Assembly (NCBI GenBank): GCA_027309085.1
Contig: DAIDDL010000016.1
Location: forward strand, 1-48,342
Direction: 5' to 3'
Length of the DNA: 48,342 nucleotides
Source: Sulfobacillus sp.
Lineage (GTDB): Bacteria > Bacillota > Sulfobacillia > Sulfobacillales > Sulfobacillaceae
In this document: positions 34,264-44,154 of the stretch, piece after piece
How positions within the stretch are numbered: position 1 is the stretch's first letter
Layout of the letters: every line of letters begins with the position of its first letter
Made by a program: the position numbers and the translations under genes
Notes under the pieces: model-generated
Seen by the model: only the letters and a program-made list of their open reading frames with translations
What the model was told of the DNA's origin: nothing
Databases searched by the model: none

Positions 34264-37116
34264 ATGGACGAGTTAGACTTACGATACGTCGATAACAAGA
34301 AGACGGGTCCTGTGACCTGCTTGGATCGTGTGTTTGAGAGTGATGAGGAACGGCGTGAGTTCTTCCGTGAACGCCTACGGGAGCAACTGCCGGAGCTCAG
34401 GACCATGCCCGGCTTCTCGATTGGCGCGGATGAGGATATCTTGGCGCTCTCGGACCCACCATACTATACTGCATGTCCCAACCCGTTTATTCCAGAAATT
34501 GTGGCGGAATGGGAAAGGCAGCGTCCGGAGGTTGACGAGCCGTATCATCGCGAGCCCTATGCCGCCGACGTCTCCGAGGGAAAAAATGATCCAATTTATA
34601 ATGCCCATTCGTATCACACCAAGGTGCCCCACAAGGCTATCATGCGCTATATTCTGCACTACACCAATCCCGGGGATATTGTCTTCGATGGGTTTGCCGG
34701 AACGGGCATGACGGGGGTGGCGGCTCAGTTTTGCGGAGATAAATCTGTAGTGGAATCGCTGGGCTATAAAGTCGAAGCGGATGGGACGATACTCCAAAAC
34801 GAAGAGGGGCACTGGGTCCCCTTTTCCAAACTTGGTGCGCGTCGCGCTATTTTGAATGACCTGAGCCCCGCTGCCTCATTTATTGCATATAACTACAACA
34901 CACCTGTCGACCCTGCCCAATTTAAGCGGGAAGCGGAACGGATTCTCAATGAGATCGAACAGGAATGCGGATGGATGTACCTTACGCTCCATAGCCCCAC
35001 AGCTGGACAAATATCCCAAGCAGTCGAGCTATCCAAGACTGATCCCCACCATATTGCACAGCATAAGGAGCTGCATTGGGGCCGCATCAACTATACCGTG
35101 TGGTCTGATGTCTTTGTGTGCCCGCATTGTGCCGAAGAACTGGTCTTTTGGGAGGCCGCCGTGGACAAGGAAGCGGGTAAAGTCCGCGATGCTTTTCCCT
35201 GTCCGCATTGTGAAGTAGAAGTGACCAAACGGGTTCTAGAAAGAGCATGGACCACGTTTTACGATGATGCGATCCAAGAAACGGTGAAACAAGCCAAGCA
35301 GGTTCCGGTCCTCATCAATTACTCCGTGGGGAAAACCCGCAAGGAAAAGAGCCCGGATACGTTCGATTTGGCGTTGTTGCAAGCCATTAGTGAAGAACCC
35401 ATTCCGTACTGGTTTCCGACGGATAGGATGCCGAATGGAGACGAAAGCCGGCGAAACGATGCGATCGGGATAACGCATGTGCATCAGTTTTATTCTCGCC
35501 GCAATCTAAGAGGTCTTGCCGCCTTCGGCGAAACCTCCCGGCAGGAGCCACAGGTATTTTCATTGGTAGGAGATCTCCTTCCCCGAGCAAGCAAGATGCA
35601 TAAGATTGCAGTGAGCAGACTAAACACCAACCTATCAAAAACAGCAGGTGTATTAGCGGGAACGCTTTATATCCCTTCGAATCAAATAGAATATTCAGCA
35701 TTATCCATGCTTGAGTTTCGTATTCGAGACGTTTCTGGATATCAAGCATTGACGTTCAAAAGTGATGTCCACAAAAATTCCTCGGTCGAAGCTGGGAGTT
35801 TTCATCACTGGGCTGGGAAAAGCAATTCAATTAATTACGTTTTCGTTGATCCCCCCTTTGGGGCCAACATCATGTATTCCGAGCTAAACTTTCTCTGGGA
35901 AGCGTGGCTTAAAGTTTTTACTAACAATGAACAGGAAGCCATTGTCAATAGAGTTCAAGGCAAGGGGCTACCCCAGTACCAGGCGTTGATGGCAGATAAC
36001 TTCCGGGAAGCCTTTCGCGTCTTGAAACCGGGCCGGTGGATGACGGTCGAGTTCAGTAACACACAAACCAGCATTTGGAGCGCGATCCAACAGGCGATAC
36101 AGCAGGCAGGATTTGTCATAGCCAACGTGGCCGCATTAGATAAACGGCAGGGAAGTTTTAAAGCGGTGACGACAACGACAGCTGTGAAAAAGGACCTCGT
36201 CATTTCGGCGTATAAGCCGTCGGAATCCATGGTTCATCGCGTGGAGGAGGGGCAACGCAAGGATGCCGGGGTTTTGGCTTTCGTCGATGAGCACCTGCGT
36301 CAATTGCCCGTGTTCTTGGGCCGGAAGGGGCAGGCTGAACCGATTGAGGAGCGGACGCCACGCAGCATCTATGACCGGTTTGTCGGATACTATGTGGCGC
36401 ACGGATGGCCTTTGCCGATTACCAATTCGGCAGACTTCCAACGCTTGTTAACGGAACGATATCCCGTTAGGGATGGCATGGTGTTTCTGGATGATCAGGT
36501 TTTAGAGTATGATCAGAAGCGGATTTTGGTCAAGGAATTTGTGCAGGCGGATTTGTTTGTCTCCAATGAGTCTTCGGCGATTGAATGGATCCGTCAGCGG
36601 CTTATGACGAAGCCACAAACGTACCAAGACTTGCAGCCAGCGTTCATGCAGACGATTCAGCACATTGACAAATATGAGCAGTTGCCCGAGCTTCGGAACG
36701 TATTGGAGGACAACTTTCTTCAATACGATGGGGGATCGGTGATGCCGGAGCGCCTTCTGAGTTATCTCCGCGCGAACTATCCCAAGTACCGGGGTGATAC
36801 CATCACGGATGAGATGCGGCAGAAAATGAAGGAATGCTGGTATGTGCCGGATCCAAATCGGATGGCCGACATTGAGAAGATTCGTCAAAGGAAGCTTTGG
36901 AAGGAATTCGAAGGCTATATCGAAGAATCGCGGAAGAGCAGCAAACGGTTGAAAATGTTTCGATCCGAGGTGGTGAAGGCGGGATTCCAGAAGCTCTGGA
37001 CGGATAAGGATTACGCCACCATTTTGCTGGTTGGTGATCATCTGCCACCAACGGCTGTCAACGAAGACATCTTCCTGACGCAATTTACTAGCAACGCTCG
37101 GGTGATGTTGGAGTGA
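34264..37116 (+). CDS. pglX: BREX DNA methyltransferase PglX (type 3, DUF1156-like)
   Basis: The 950-residue protein (ATG 34264, AGAGGAGG upstream) begins with a DUF1156-like segment SDPPYYTACPNPFIPEIVAE near residue 63. The SAM-binding motif FDGFAGTGMTGVAAQ is near residue 141. Two CPHC zinc knuckles follow at about 286 and 313, and the catalytic DPPFGANIMYSELNFLWEAW is near residue 529. It should add a methyl group to adenine at a non-palindromic host site, marking self DNA. Its stop overlaps the next start by 4 bp (GTGA), so the genes are translationally coupled. Confidence 0.88.
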   Translation: MDELDLRYVDNKKTGPVTCLDRVFESDEERREFFRERLREQLPELRTMPGFSIGADEDILALSDPPYYTACPNPFIPEIVAEWERQRPEVDEPYHREPYAADVSEGKNDPIYNAHSYHTKVPHKAIMRYILHYTNPGDIVFDGFAGTGMTGVAAQFCGDKSVVESLGYKVEADGTILQNEEGHWVPFSKLGARRAILNDLSPAASFIAYNYNTPVDPAQFKREAERILNEIEQECGWMYLTLHSPTAGQISQAVELSKTDPHHIAQHKELHWGRINYTVWSDVFVCPHCAEELVFWEAAVDKEAGKVRDAFPCPHCEVEVTKRVLERAWTTFYDDAIQETVKQAKQVPVLINYSVGKTRKEKSPDTFDLALLQAISEEPIPYWFPTDRMPNGDESRRNDAIGITHVHQFYSRRNLRGLAAFGETSRQEPQVFSLVGDLLPRASKMHKIAVSRLNTNLSKTAGVLAGTLYIPSNQIEYSALSMLEFRIRDVSGYQALTFKSDVHKNSSVEAGSFHHWAGKSNSINYVFVDPPFGANIMYSELNFLWEAWLKVFTNNEQEAIVNRVQGKGLPQYQALMADNFREAFRVLKPGRWMTVEFSNTQTSIWSAIQQAIQQAGFVIANVAALDKRQGSFKAVTTTTAVKKDLVISAYKPSESMVHRVEEGQRKDAGVLAFVDEHLRQLPVFLGRKGQAEPIEERTPRSIYDRFVGYYVAHGWPLPITNSADFQRLLTERYPVRDGMVFLDDQVLEYDQKRILVKEFVQADLFVSNESSAIEWIRQRLMTKPQTYQDLQPAFMQTIQHIDKYEQLPELRNVLEDNFLQYDGGSVMPERLLSYLRANYPKYRGDTITDEMRQKMKECWYVPDPNRMADIEKIRQRKLWKEFEGYIEESRKSSKRLKMFRSEVVKAGFQKLWTDKDYATILLVGDHLPPTAVNEDIFLTQFTSNARVMLE

Positions 37117-39818
37117 GCCATTGGGTGTATCTCCGCGAATCGCGTCAGCGAGGGCGGGTGATCCAGCGCGAAAGGGTTTTTGGCGAAGAATTCGCCCACG
37201 TCTGGATACCTGAGACGGGGAATGTTCTTCGTGTGCCCATTGAGGCCATCGAGGACATTACCTCACCCAGTCTAGAGGAGATTCTGTACCGCGCTTATGC
37301 TTCGCGCATTATCCAAGCCCTCCCGGGAGATGTGCTGCTTGCGCCCTTAGACAGCCGGGTAGTGCCACTGCCCCATCAGATTGAGGTCTTAGACAGGGTG
37401 GTCCGGGAACACCACATGCGGCTGTTGTTAGCAGACGAAGTCGGGCTCGGAAAGACCATTGAGGCGGGATTGGTCATCCGGGAGCTTAAGTTACGTCGAA
37501 AGGTGAAGAGAATTCTCATCGTGGCCCCGAAGGGACTCCTTCATCAATGGGCGAATGAGTTGGCACTACACTTTGGAGAATCGTTTCGCGTGGTGGGTGG
37601 TGAGGATCTGCGGGGCGGCCATGATGTATGGTCTCAACATGACCAACTCATTGTGTCCCAAGACGGCATTAAACCGTTGGCGCGGCGCCGAGGATGGGAG
37701 ACGGAGTGTATTGCTCAGTATAACCAGCAGCGATATGAAGCAGTGATGGCCGCGGGTTGGGACCTCATTGTGATCGATGAGGCGCACCGCTTGGGGGGGA
37801 ACACCGAGACCGTGGCCCGCTATCGACTGGGCCAGGGACTAGCGGCAGCCGCACCCTATTTGCTCCTCCTCACGGCGACTCCACATCAAGGGAAATCCGA
37901 TCAGTTTCGCCGGCTCCTCGGGTTGTTGGATGCGGAGCGATTTGCCGAGCAAGAAAACCTGAGTCCAGAGTTGGTGCGGCCCTACGTGGTGCGCACGGCA
38001 AAGCGTGCAGCCGTAAACGCTGATGGAGCCTCGTTGTTCCAACCGCGGCAGGTTGAGATGGTTGTGGTGGATTGGGAAAGCCCTCGATATGCCATTCAAC
38101 GAGAACTCTACGAAGCGGTCACCTTATACGTTCAACAAGGATACAGGCGAGCGGTGGCAGCCAAGGCTTTCACGGAAACATTTCTGTTGATTCTTATGCA
38201 GCGTATGGTCACATCCAGTCCTGCTGCGGTTGAACGCGCGTTGCGGAGACGGATTAGCACCATGGAGACATCCGCTGAGGAAGAAGATTGGACCATCAGC
38301 GAGGAGGAAGAGGTGGAAGCGGCGCTCGATGATGCGGGGTCTTTGCGTGATCGAACCTCCATTGAGGCGCTCGTGCAACTGGCGAGTCAAGCGGTTCAAA
38401 GTCCGGATGCTCGGGTTGACCGGTTGATTGCCTTGATTGATGACATTCGTCATGGAGAATCGAGTGAGACCAAGTTTTTGATTTTTACCGAGTTTTTGCC
38501 GACGCAAGAGCTCTTGGCCCATGTCCTAATAAACTATGGCTATCAGGTTAGCATTTTGAACGGGCAGATGTCGATCGCTGAGCGTCTGCGCATGCAAGAT
38601 GAATTCCGCCAGGCTAGTCAATTTCTCATTTCCACAGATGCTGGCGGTGAAGGATTGAACCTACAATTTGCACATGTTGTGGTGAACTACGATTTGCCAT
38701 GGAACCCTATGCGAATTGAACAGCGGATCGGTCGCGTAGACCGCATCGGGCAGCGCCATTTGGTGCGCGCCTTTAACTTCTCCATTAAGGACACGGTGGA
38801 GTTTCGTGTGCAGGAAGTGCTGCTAGATAAGCTGCAGCGGATTTTAGCGGAACTTGGCATCGATAAATTGGGGGACGTGTTGGACTCGTCGGGACTCGAC
38901 GTCGACTATCAAGGGCTCTTTGTCAATGCCATTATGAATCCAGACCAGACGGATACAGAACTTACATGCTTGGTTGATAGTGTGCGGGACACGGCGGAAC
39001 AATCCCGCCAACTGAATCAATCGATTGAAGCAGGACCACCTGACCTCGACCGATTAAAGGCGATTTTACATCATCCACTCCCCGGTTGGATGGCGTCGAT
39101 GGTACAGCATTATGTCATGGCGCGCGGGGGCGAAGTCCAGCGGACTACGTTGGGGTGGACGATTACCTTCCCTAACGGAACGGTATTGCCCCATGTGGTC
39201 TTTAGGCCCGATAGCGACGATGTAGAGCAAACCTATTTCGCCTTGGATCATCCCGAAATCCAGCGAATGCTGGAAGAGTTGCCGCATGAAGCACTGGGGG
39301 CACCGTTGGCGCGACTGGCCTCGACACAATTTACGAAAGGACTGCGCGGAATATGGAGTCTATGGGAACTCCGACTGTGGTACGGTCAAGAGAACGACCG
39401 ACGTATTCTCCCGATGTTTTTATCTGATGATGGCCGCCTCTTTCAGGCGTCGGCTCTTCAGATCTGGGAGCGGATCACGCATCTGAGTTTTCAAGGCGAG
39501 GTGGACCTATCGAGTCACATGCTTGACGAGGAATCTTGGCACAAGCTCTTTCATCTCGCGGAGCAGCAAACAGAACCTCTCTATCGCGAGCTTCAGGGCA
39601 TACATATCGTGCGCCTACAAGAGGAGCACGTGGCGATGGAGCAGGCGTTTCGTGTTCGGCGTGACATGATTGGGCGAGTGGGGTTGGCTAACGTGCGAGC
39701 GGTGCGTTTGCGACGCTTAGAGGACGAGTACGCGGTCCGATTGAGGAATCTTGAGGACGCGGCTACGGTTCATCCCGAACTCCGACCTATTCTGATACTC
39801 GAGGTGGATGCCTCGTGA
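37113..39818 (+). CDS. brxHII: BREX type 3 helicase BrxH (SNF2/DEAD-like)
   Basis: The 901-residue superfamily 2 helicase has Walker A LLLADEVGLGKTIEAGLVI near residue 105, a DEAH box VIVIDEAHRLGG near 221, LLLLTATPHQGKSDQF, and the C-terminal helicase motifs TDAGGEGLNLQ and EQRIGRVDRIGQ near 535. This is the RapA/SNF2-type arrangement found in BrxHII. It probably translocates on DNA within the BREX complex. It begins at a GTG overlapping pglX and ends overlapping pglZ by 4 bp. Confidence 0.85.
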   Translation: MSHWVYLRESRQRGRVIQRERVFGEEFAHVWIPETGNVLRVPIEAIEDITSPSLEEILYRAYASRIIQALPGDVLLAPLDSRVVPLPHQIEVLDRVVREHHMRLLLADEVGLGKTIEAGLVIRELKLRRKVKRILIVAPKGLLHQWANELALHFGESFRVVGGEDLRGGHDVWSQHDQLIVSQDGIKPLARRRGWETECIAQYNQQRYEAVMAAGWDLIVIDEAHRLGGNTETVARYRLGQGLAAAAPYLLLLTATPHQGKSDQFRRLLGLLDAERFAEQENLSPELVRPYVVRTAKRAAVNADGASLFQPRQVEMVVVDWESPRYAIQRELYEAVTLYVQQGYRRAVAAKAFTETFLLILMQRMVTSSPAAVERALRRRISTMETSAEEEDWTISEEEEVEAALDDAGSLRDRTSIEALVQLASQAVQSPDARVDRLIALIDDIRHGESSETKFLIFTEFLPTQELLAHVLINYGYQVSILNGQMSIAERLRMQDEFRQASQFLISTDAGGEGLNLQFAHVVVNYDLPWNPMRIEQRIGRVDRIGQRHLVRAFNFSIKDTVEFRVQEVLLDKLQRILAELGIDKLGDVLDSSGLDVDYQGLFVNAIMNPDQTDTELTCLVDSVRDTAEQSRQLNQSIEAGPPDLDRLKAILHHPLPGWMASMVQHYVMARGGEVQRTTLGWTITFPNGTVLPHVVFRPDSDDVEQTYFALDHPEIQRMLEELPHEALGAPLARLASTQFTKGLRGIWSLWELRLWYGQENDRRILPMFLSDDGRLFQASALQIWERITHLSFQGEVDLSSHMLDEESWHKLFHLAEQQTEPLYRELQGIHIVRLQEEHVAMEQAFRVRRDMIGRVGLANVRAVRLRRLEDEYAVRLRNLEDAATVHPELRPILILEVDAS

Positions 39819-41617
39819 ACGCGAATTGGCGGAGCACGGTATTGAAGCACCTGACTTCGGGAGGGGTGAGGGTACGCGTTATCTCCGACCCCGATGGCTT
39901 GCTCTTGGATGAAGATTTGCTGCAGCAGTTGGAACGACTGAGATTTTCGGTAATGCTTTATGATGACCCGTGGGTTTTTCGGGTGCGCTATGAAGAGGAC
40001 TTTCGTGAGTTGCGTGACTCCGGCCAAGCGACGCCGCGTTTATTGGTGCGCTCTGCCAGCACGAATCTTGATAGCGTACCGTTTGATGTGTTGGATCAAG
40101 CAGAGCCGATTTACCTCTCAGTCGGTCATCTTTTCTCCCATCTGGATCGCCATATCATGGCGGATTTGGATCGACGGTTATACGACCGTGCCTTTCGGGT
40201 AAACAGCTCAGTCGGTTCGGGGCGACTGAATCGCCTAGACACTGCGCTCCGTCTATTACGTGATATCTATTTCGTGGATCCTGAATTGGTCACTAGCCGT
40301 GAGGATGTCTGGGCGCTTATTTCACAAATTCACCGGTGGAGCTACCCGCTCCCCGGGGAGCTCGTAGAGATGCTAGCCGAAATGTTGCGTCGGTGGCAAT
40401 CGGTAGTGCCTGTACCCATGCGCAGTGCCCTCACGTCCCGGCATACATGGGAAGCGGTTTTGCGCCAATCTCTCACAGGTGGCGAGATGATTTGGGGAGC
40501 TCGCTATTGGCTCGGGCTTCTCGGCTGGGATTCAGAAATCGGAGATCAAATCACCCACGTCTCTTCCGTGTTAACTCGGAAACTGCACGAATTTGCCGAC
40601 CAGGAGCACTTCGTCGGACGAGATTGGCTTCAACGAGCGGAGGATATTGCGACCCTGCGACTGGCCGCCTATATGGGGCTCGAGGGCGGCGATGTGCCAT
40701 TACTTCAGGCCTTGGATGAACGATTTGAAGAATGGGTTCATCGAGATTATGGGTTGTTGCAGAGTCTTCCGCCTTATCCCACTCCCGTGATGGTGCATCA
40801 AGTGGTGCACTACATGGAGCATCAGAACGATGTCGCAAAATGGGCCCTCCTGGTTGTTGATGGCATGAGCTATGCGGATTGGCTGTATATCAGGTCGTTG
40901 ATAGACCTCACCGCATATCAGGTCACTGAACGGGCGGTGTTTGCCTGGGTACCTACCATTACGTCGGTGTCGCGGAAAGCCATTTTTTCCGGACGAGTTC
41001 CGCGTGATTTTGGCCAGTCCTTGGGGACGACCAGCGGGGAAGAGAACTTGTGGAGGCAATTTTGGAGTCAAAAGCACCGAGATCCGGCAACGATACGGTT
41101 TCAAAAGACGGCCGACCAGATGAATTTTGACGAGTTACTAGATTCTTTGGACGATGGGGCGTGTGACATCGTTGGATTGGTAGCAAATACCGTGGACGTG
41201 TCCGCGCATTCAACTACAATGGGTACAAAGCAACTTCTTCAAACCCTCAGATTTTGGATCGAAGAACGTCAATGGTTGCCGAAAATGATTGCTGGCATGG
41301 TTGACCAGGGTTTCCAAGTGGTGATTACCAGCGACCATGGGCATGTGCCTGTGGAAGGCATTGGTCGACCGCCGACGGGCGATATTCCCGAGTCCAAGGG
41401 TCAGCGTGTGCAGGTGTTCGGGTCCCAGACACTTCGCGAGCAGGTAGCCGCCGAGTGGGGCACGCCGTGGACGCACTTATCTGGGTTGCCGGCCGACTAT
41501 GTTCCGTTGTTGGCGCCGTCGCGTCAGGCGTATGCGAGCCGAGGTCAGCGGCTTTTGTCTCATGGAGGGGTATCGATGGAGGAACTTATGGTACCGATGA
41601 TAAGGATAGCGCCATGA
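39815..41617 (+). CDS. pglZ: BREX phosphatase-like protein PglZ
   Basis: The 600-residue protein carries the PglZ alkaline-phosphatase-fold core in its C-terminal half: LLVVDGMSYADWLYIRSLI near residue 346, FAWVPTITSVSRKAIFSG, VGLVANTVDVSAHSTTMG, and the metal-binding SDHGHVPVEG near residue 506. PglZ is the hallmark subunit of all BREX systems. The N-terminal half is helical without a known motif. Its GTG start overlaps brxH by 4 bp, and its TGA overlaps the next ATG. Confidence 0.9.
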   Translation: MNANWRSTVLKHLTSGGVRVRVISDPDGLLLDEDLLQQLERLRFSVMLYDDPWVFRVRYEEDFRELRDSGQATPRLLVRSASTNLDSVPFDVLDQAEPIYLSVGHLFSHLDRHIMADLDRRLYDRAFRVNSSVGSGRLNRLDTALRLLRDIYFVDPELVTSREDVWALISQIHRWSYPLPGELVEMLAEMLRRWQSVVPVPMRSALTSRHTWEAVLRQSLTGGEMIWGARYWLGLLGWDSEIGDQITHVSSVLTRKLHEFADQEHFVGRDWLQRAEDIATLRLAAYMGLEGGDVPLLQALDERFEEWVHRDYGLLQSLPPYPTPVMVHQVVHYMEHQNDVAKWALLVVDGMSYADWLYIRSLIDLTAYQVTERAVFAWVPTITSVSRKAIFSGRVPRDFGQSLGTTSGEENLWRQFWSQKHRDPATIRFQKTADQMNFDELLDSLDDGACDIVGLVANTVDVSAHSTTMGTKQLLQTLRFWIEERQWLPKMIAGMVDQGFQVVITSDHGHVPVEGIGRPPTGDIPESKGQRVQVFGSQTLREQVAAEWGTPWTHLSGLPADYVPLLAPSRQAYASRGQRLLSHGGVSMEELMVPMIRIAP

Positions 41618-42312
41618 CGGGACCCAAGATTGGATTCGATTACCGCATTCATCACGGGGATATGGACATGGCAGCGGCCATTTGGCTTAAAGAAGGGAGC
41701 CTTAGTCCGGCGCGGTTGAAACCGGAAATGGGGCACATTTTAGGAAATGGATCTCGTAAGAAGGCGATTACGGTGCTCACTCGTTTATGGGCACGGCCTC
41801 AATGGCGGGACGGCCTCGGCCAAGAATTACTGCTTGAAGTGTTAAGACACGAGCGGGAAGTTGCATATTGGGGACTTCTCATGGTGGCTTATCCCTTCGC
41901 GGCGCAAGGTGCTTCAGATATCGGCAGGCTTCTAACGATTCGAGACGAATTGACCACGCGTCACGTTAACCAAGCGATCATTCGGAGGCTGGGAGAATCG
42001 GAGAAGGTTCGTGTCGCCACTCGGAAGCTTTTGAGTACGTTAACTGATTGGAATGCATTGATACATTCAGACCGGGGCGCCTACAGGGCCGCACCGCGCC
42101 TTGTAGTGAGAACTTCAGCGGCGATTGCATTTCTCACATATTGTGCGTTAATGGTAGAAGAAGCCGCGCGTCTGACGCTGAAAGATATTGAGCATCTCTC
42201 ATGGCTCTTCCCTTTTAAGTTACACATCTCACCGCGGGACTTTGACCAGATCCGCGCGTTTTCCGTAGAACAAAATGGACCACATGATTTAAAAGTAGGC
42301 ATTATTGGATGA
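41614..42312 (+). CDS. brxA: BREX protein BrxA-like, last gene of operon
   Basis: The ATG at 41614 overlaps the pglZ stop (ATGA), and the 232-residue size fits BrxA. The sequence is mainly helical (ELTTRHVNQAIIRRLGESEK, RKLLSTLTDWNALIHSD). The name rests mostly on position and size, because BrxA closes type 3 operons. Residue similarity to the DUF1819 family is only suggestive. It may be a structural, NusB-like helical protein that binds DNA. Confidence 0.6.
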   Translation: MTGPKIGFDYRIHHGDMDMAAAIWLKEGSLSPARLKPEMGHILGNGSRKKAITVLTRLWARPQWRDGLGQELLLEVLRHEREVAYWGLLMVAYPFAAQGASDIGRLLTIRDELTTRHVNQAIIRRLGESEKVRVATRKLLSTLTDWNALIHSDRGAYRAAPRLVVRTSAAIAFLTYCALMVEEAARLTLKDIEHLSWLFPFKLHISPRDFDQIRAFSVEQNGPHDLKVGIIG

Positions 42313-42329
42313 CGCAATTATGGGCTTAA

Positions 42330-42442
42330 ATGGCTGGCTAAAAGGGAAACAGGTAAGGCGGAATGGCCGAGCAGAAGGAAGCCAGGGCCGTATGGCCCTA
42401 GCCTGACAAAAGGGGACCATTCTTAGCCCATTTCCGCTATAC
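42330..42442. mobile_element. IS21-type left-end remnant
   Basis: Just 20 bp after the BREX operon this segment aligns along its length with the left end of the IS21-type element at 46866-46982. Shared blocks are AAATGGC, CTAAAAGGG, GAAGCCAGGGCCGTA, AAAGGGGACCATT and GCCCATTTCCGCTA. No istA follows, so only the end remains. Confidence 0.65.
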
Positions 42443-42589
42443 TCCTCGCGGAGACCGGAATGTTACCGGCTCGAAATGGCCAGCTTTTTGTTGGTGCACC
42501 TAAATACGAGGGGGACGCTCAAGGGAAACTCGCCAGCACGGCCAAGCCCCGAGGCTCCCCTTTACCTACCCCTCGGGGTGAAAATCCCC

Positions 42590-43147
42590 GGGGTTACTCG
42601 CTTCCTCGTCTTGTTCGCACGCAAAGAGGACGCACAGCGGTTCGCCGCGGCACTGCCGGCACGCTTGGCCAAGTTCGGTCTCGAACTGGCGGAAGAGAAA
42701 ACCCGGCTCATGGCCTTTGGGTGGCGAGCGTGGCGTGACGCGGAAGACCGCGGCGTCCCCTCCGAGCGGTTCGACTTTCTCGGGTTCCGGTACTTCGGCG
42801 CCCGCACTCGCTCGGGATTGTGGCGCCTCCAACGACACCCGACCTCCAAGAGCCGTCACAAATTTCTCCTGCAGGTCAAATCCACCTTGCATCGGCTGAT
42901 GCATGCGAGCGTGCTGACTCAGCAGCAATATCTGAGTCGCGCTCTGCGTGGCTACTACGGATATGTTGGGCTGTCGGGCTGCTCTGCGGGACTGGAAACG
43001 ATTCGCCTTCAGGTGCAGTATGCGTGGATTCAGGTGTTGCGGCGACGTAGTCAACGCGGGCATCGGGGGAAAGGCTGGTATTTCAGCCAACGCTGGTTTT
43101 GGGTGCCCCCCGCCAAGCTGCGACCGCGCCGCATGATGGCAAGATAA
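42590..43147 (+). pseudogene. Group II intron reverse transcriptase/maturase, C-terminal fragment
   Basis: The frame enters homology at FLVLFARKEDAQRFAAALPA, immediately after where the catalytic YADD should stand; that motif and everything before it is absent. It continues with the thumb/maturase pattern (LAEEKTRLMAFG, ERFDFLGFRYFG, RALRGYYGYVGLSGC). The protein is therefore cut at the reverse-transcriptase active site by the junction near 42590-42600. It ends 6 bp before domain V. Confidence 0.75.
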
Positions 43148-43152
43148 TCGGG

Positions 43153-43185
43153 GAGCCGGATGCGGTAATTTCGCACGTCCGGTTC
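43153..43185 (+). ncRNA. Group II intron domain V
   Basis: The 33-nt hairpin GAGCCGGATGCGG-TAATTT-CGCACGTCCGGTTC (split here by its loop) matches the bacterial domain V pattern GAGCCGTATGCGG...CGCACGTACGGTTC, with the conserved catalytic AGC start and two-base bulge. It directly follows the reverse transcriptase fragment. Confidence 0.85.
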
Positions 43186-43248
43186 TACAGGGAAGGGGAC
43201 GCTCAAGGGAAACTCGCCATGACGGCCAAGCCCCGAGGCTCTCCTTTA

Positions 43249-43285
43249 CCTACCCACCCTCGGCGATTGGACGTGGGTGGGTAGG
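43249..43285. terminator. Perfect 11-bp hairpin at the intron 3' boundary
   Basis: CCTACCCACCC (43249-43259) pairs with GGGTGGGTAGG (43275-43285). Its first arm overlaps the last bases of the intron. Class C bacterial introns are known to insert next to terminator hairpins, so this may be the target. Confidence 0.5.
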
Positions 43286-43310
43286 ACCTGTCTTCTATCC
43301 GGAGGGAATT

Positions 43311-44154
43311 TGCGTAAAGCGACGAGAATTCATCCCCAGCAGCAGCAACGCTTGGCGTTGCTTGAGGCTCAGCTCACTGCATTGGCGGTGAACCGCTCCC
43401 GCTGCGGATGATCTATATCGGTTGGATAATCTTGTTTAAGGCGGCGCAAGTGATGGCTGTAAGGCGCCATTCGGATAGGGTAAAGTGATGCCGAGCTTCT
43501 CGTGATTCTGGCCACCACGACCTGCATGCACATCCACAGCAGCAGGGCCATATAGGCACAGTATACATATGCTTCAATTTCTGTCTTTGAGAAAGGTTTA
43601 TACGCTTCCAAGCGGATTTTCGCGGCGTACGCCGCGAGTTTGCCCGTCAAGGTTGTTGGGTGAGCTGAGCTACAGAAGCTTGTAAGACCACACGTTGTTG
43701 AGCACATTCCGCATACGCGGAATCAGCGAAATCAAAGGAGAGAACGATCTGCCTCCATAACAGCCACGTCATCAGATTCATAACCATAGATGATTACACG
43801 ATCAATTGGGTGCTGTCGAGCCCTCTCAGAAAAATATTTTTAGGCCACATAGCGCACGAAACCTTCCTGATGAACAACGGGTTTACCGAATATATACTGC
43901 GGAAGTCTATCGACGGCCTCGCCGTCCGCGTCCAAGAAGCGTTTCACTGGGATCCATTTGCGCCGGCGTTGTTTGTTTTTGGCAACCGTCATCGCGATAT
44001 TGGCAACCGTCATCGCGATAAGCTTAAAATCCTGGGGGTAGATAGAACTTGGCCTCGAGGCTGGGTTGTTCTTGGCGAGTTTCTCTTCGGTCGCGAGGTA
44101 GGTAAAGGAGAGCCGTGTCTTTGAGCACCCTTCCAGAAAGTTGTTTCTTAGCAC
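43311..44154. pseudogene. Decayed gene fragments, unrecognised
   Basis: A short plus-strand frame beginning TTGCGTAAAGCG (ribosome-site-like GGAGGG before it) reads HPQQQQRLALLEAQLTALAV and stops at 43410, like the front of a lost gene. On the minus strand, pieces in alternating frames (EAVDRLPQYIFGKPVVHQEG; RVIIYGYESDDVAVMEAD; YAAKIRLEAYKPFSKTEIEA) between 44154 and 43369 look like one gene broken by several stops and shifts. They are perhaps a transposase, but I could not place it in a family. Confidence 0.35.
43979..44020. repeat. Perfect 21-bp tandem duplication
   Basis: The unit TTGGCAACCGTCATCGCGAT-A occurs twice head to tail (43979-43999 and 44000-44020). Being a multiple of three, it keeps reading frame and suggests a recent slippage event in the decayed locus. 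Confidence 0.9.

Larger units (their letters stand above)
42476..43256 (+). mobile_element. Rearranged group II intron fragment
   Basis: The fragment consists of a copy of an intron 3' end (about 42509-42580), the C-terminal part of an intron-encoded reverse transcriptase/maturase, domain V (43153-43185) and a second 3' end (about 43186-43256). A roughly 65-bp segment starting GGGGACGCTCAAGGGAAACT is nearly identical in the two 3' ends. The 5' part of the intron and the front of the reverse transcriptase are missing. Confidence 0.75.

Noticed and set aside
41455-41613. Upstream extension of brxA into pglZ
   Set aside because: It would overlap pglZ by over 160 bp, whereas ATG 41614 gives the same 4-bp overlap seen at two other junctions of the operon.
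30054-42312. DISARM or another methyltransferase-helicase defence system
   Set aside because: A PglZ phosphatase-fold protein, BrxC-type ATPase and BrxF are present, and there is no DUF1998 or phospholipase-D protein, so BREX type 3 fits and DISARM does not.
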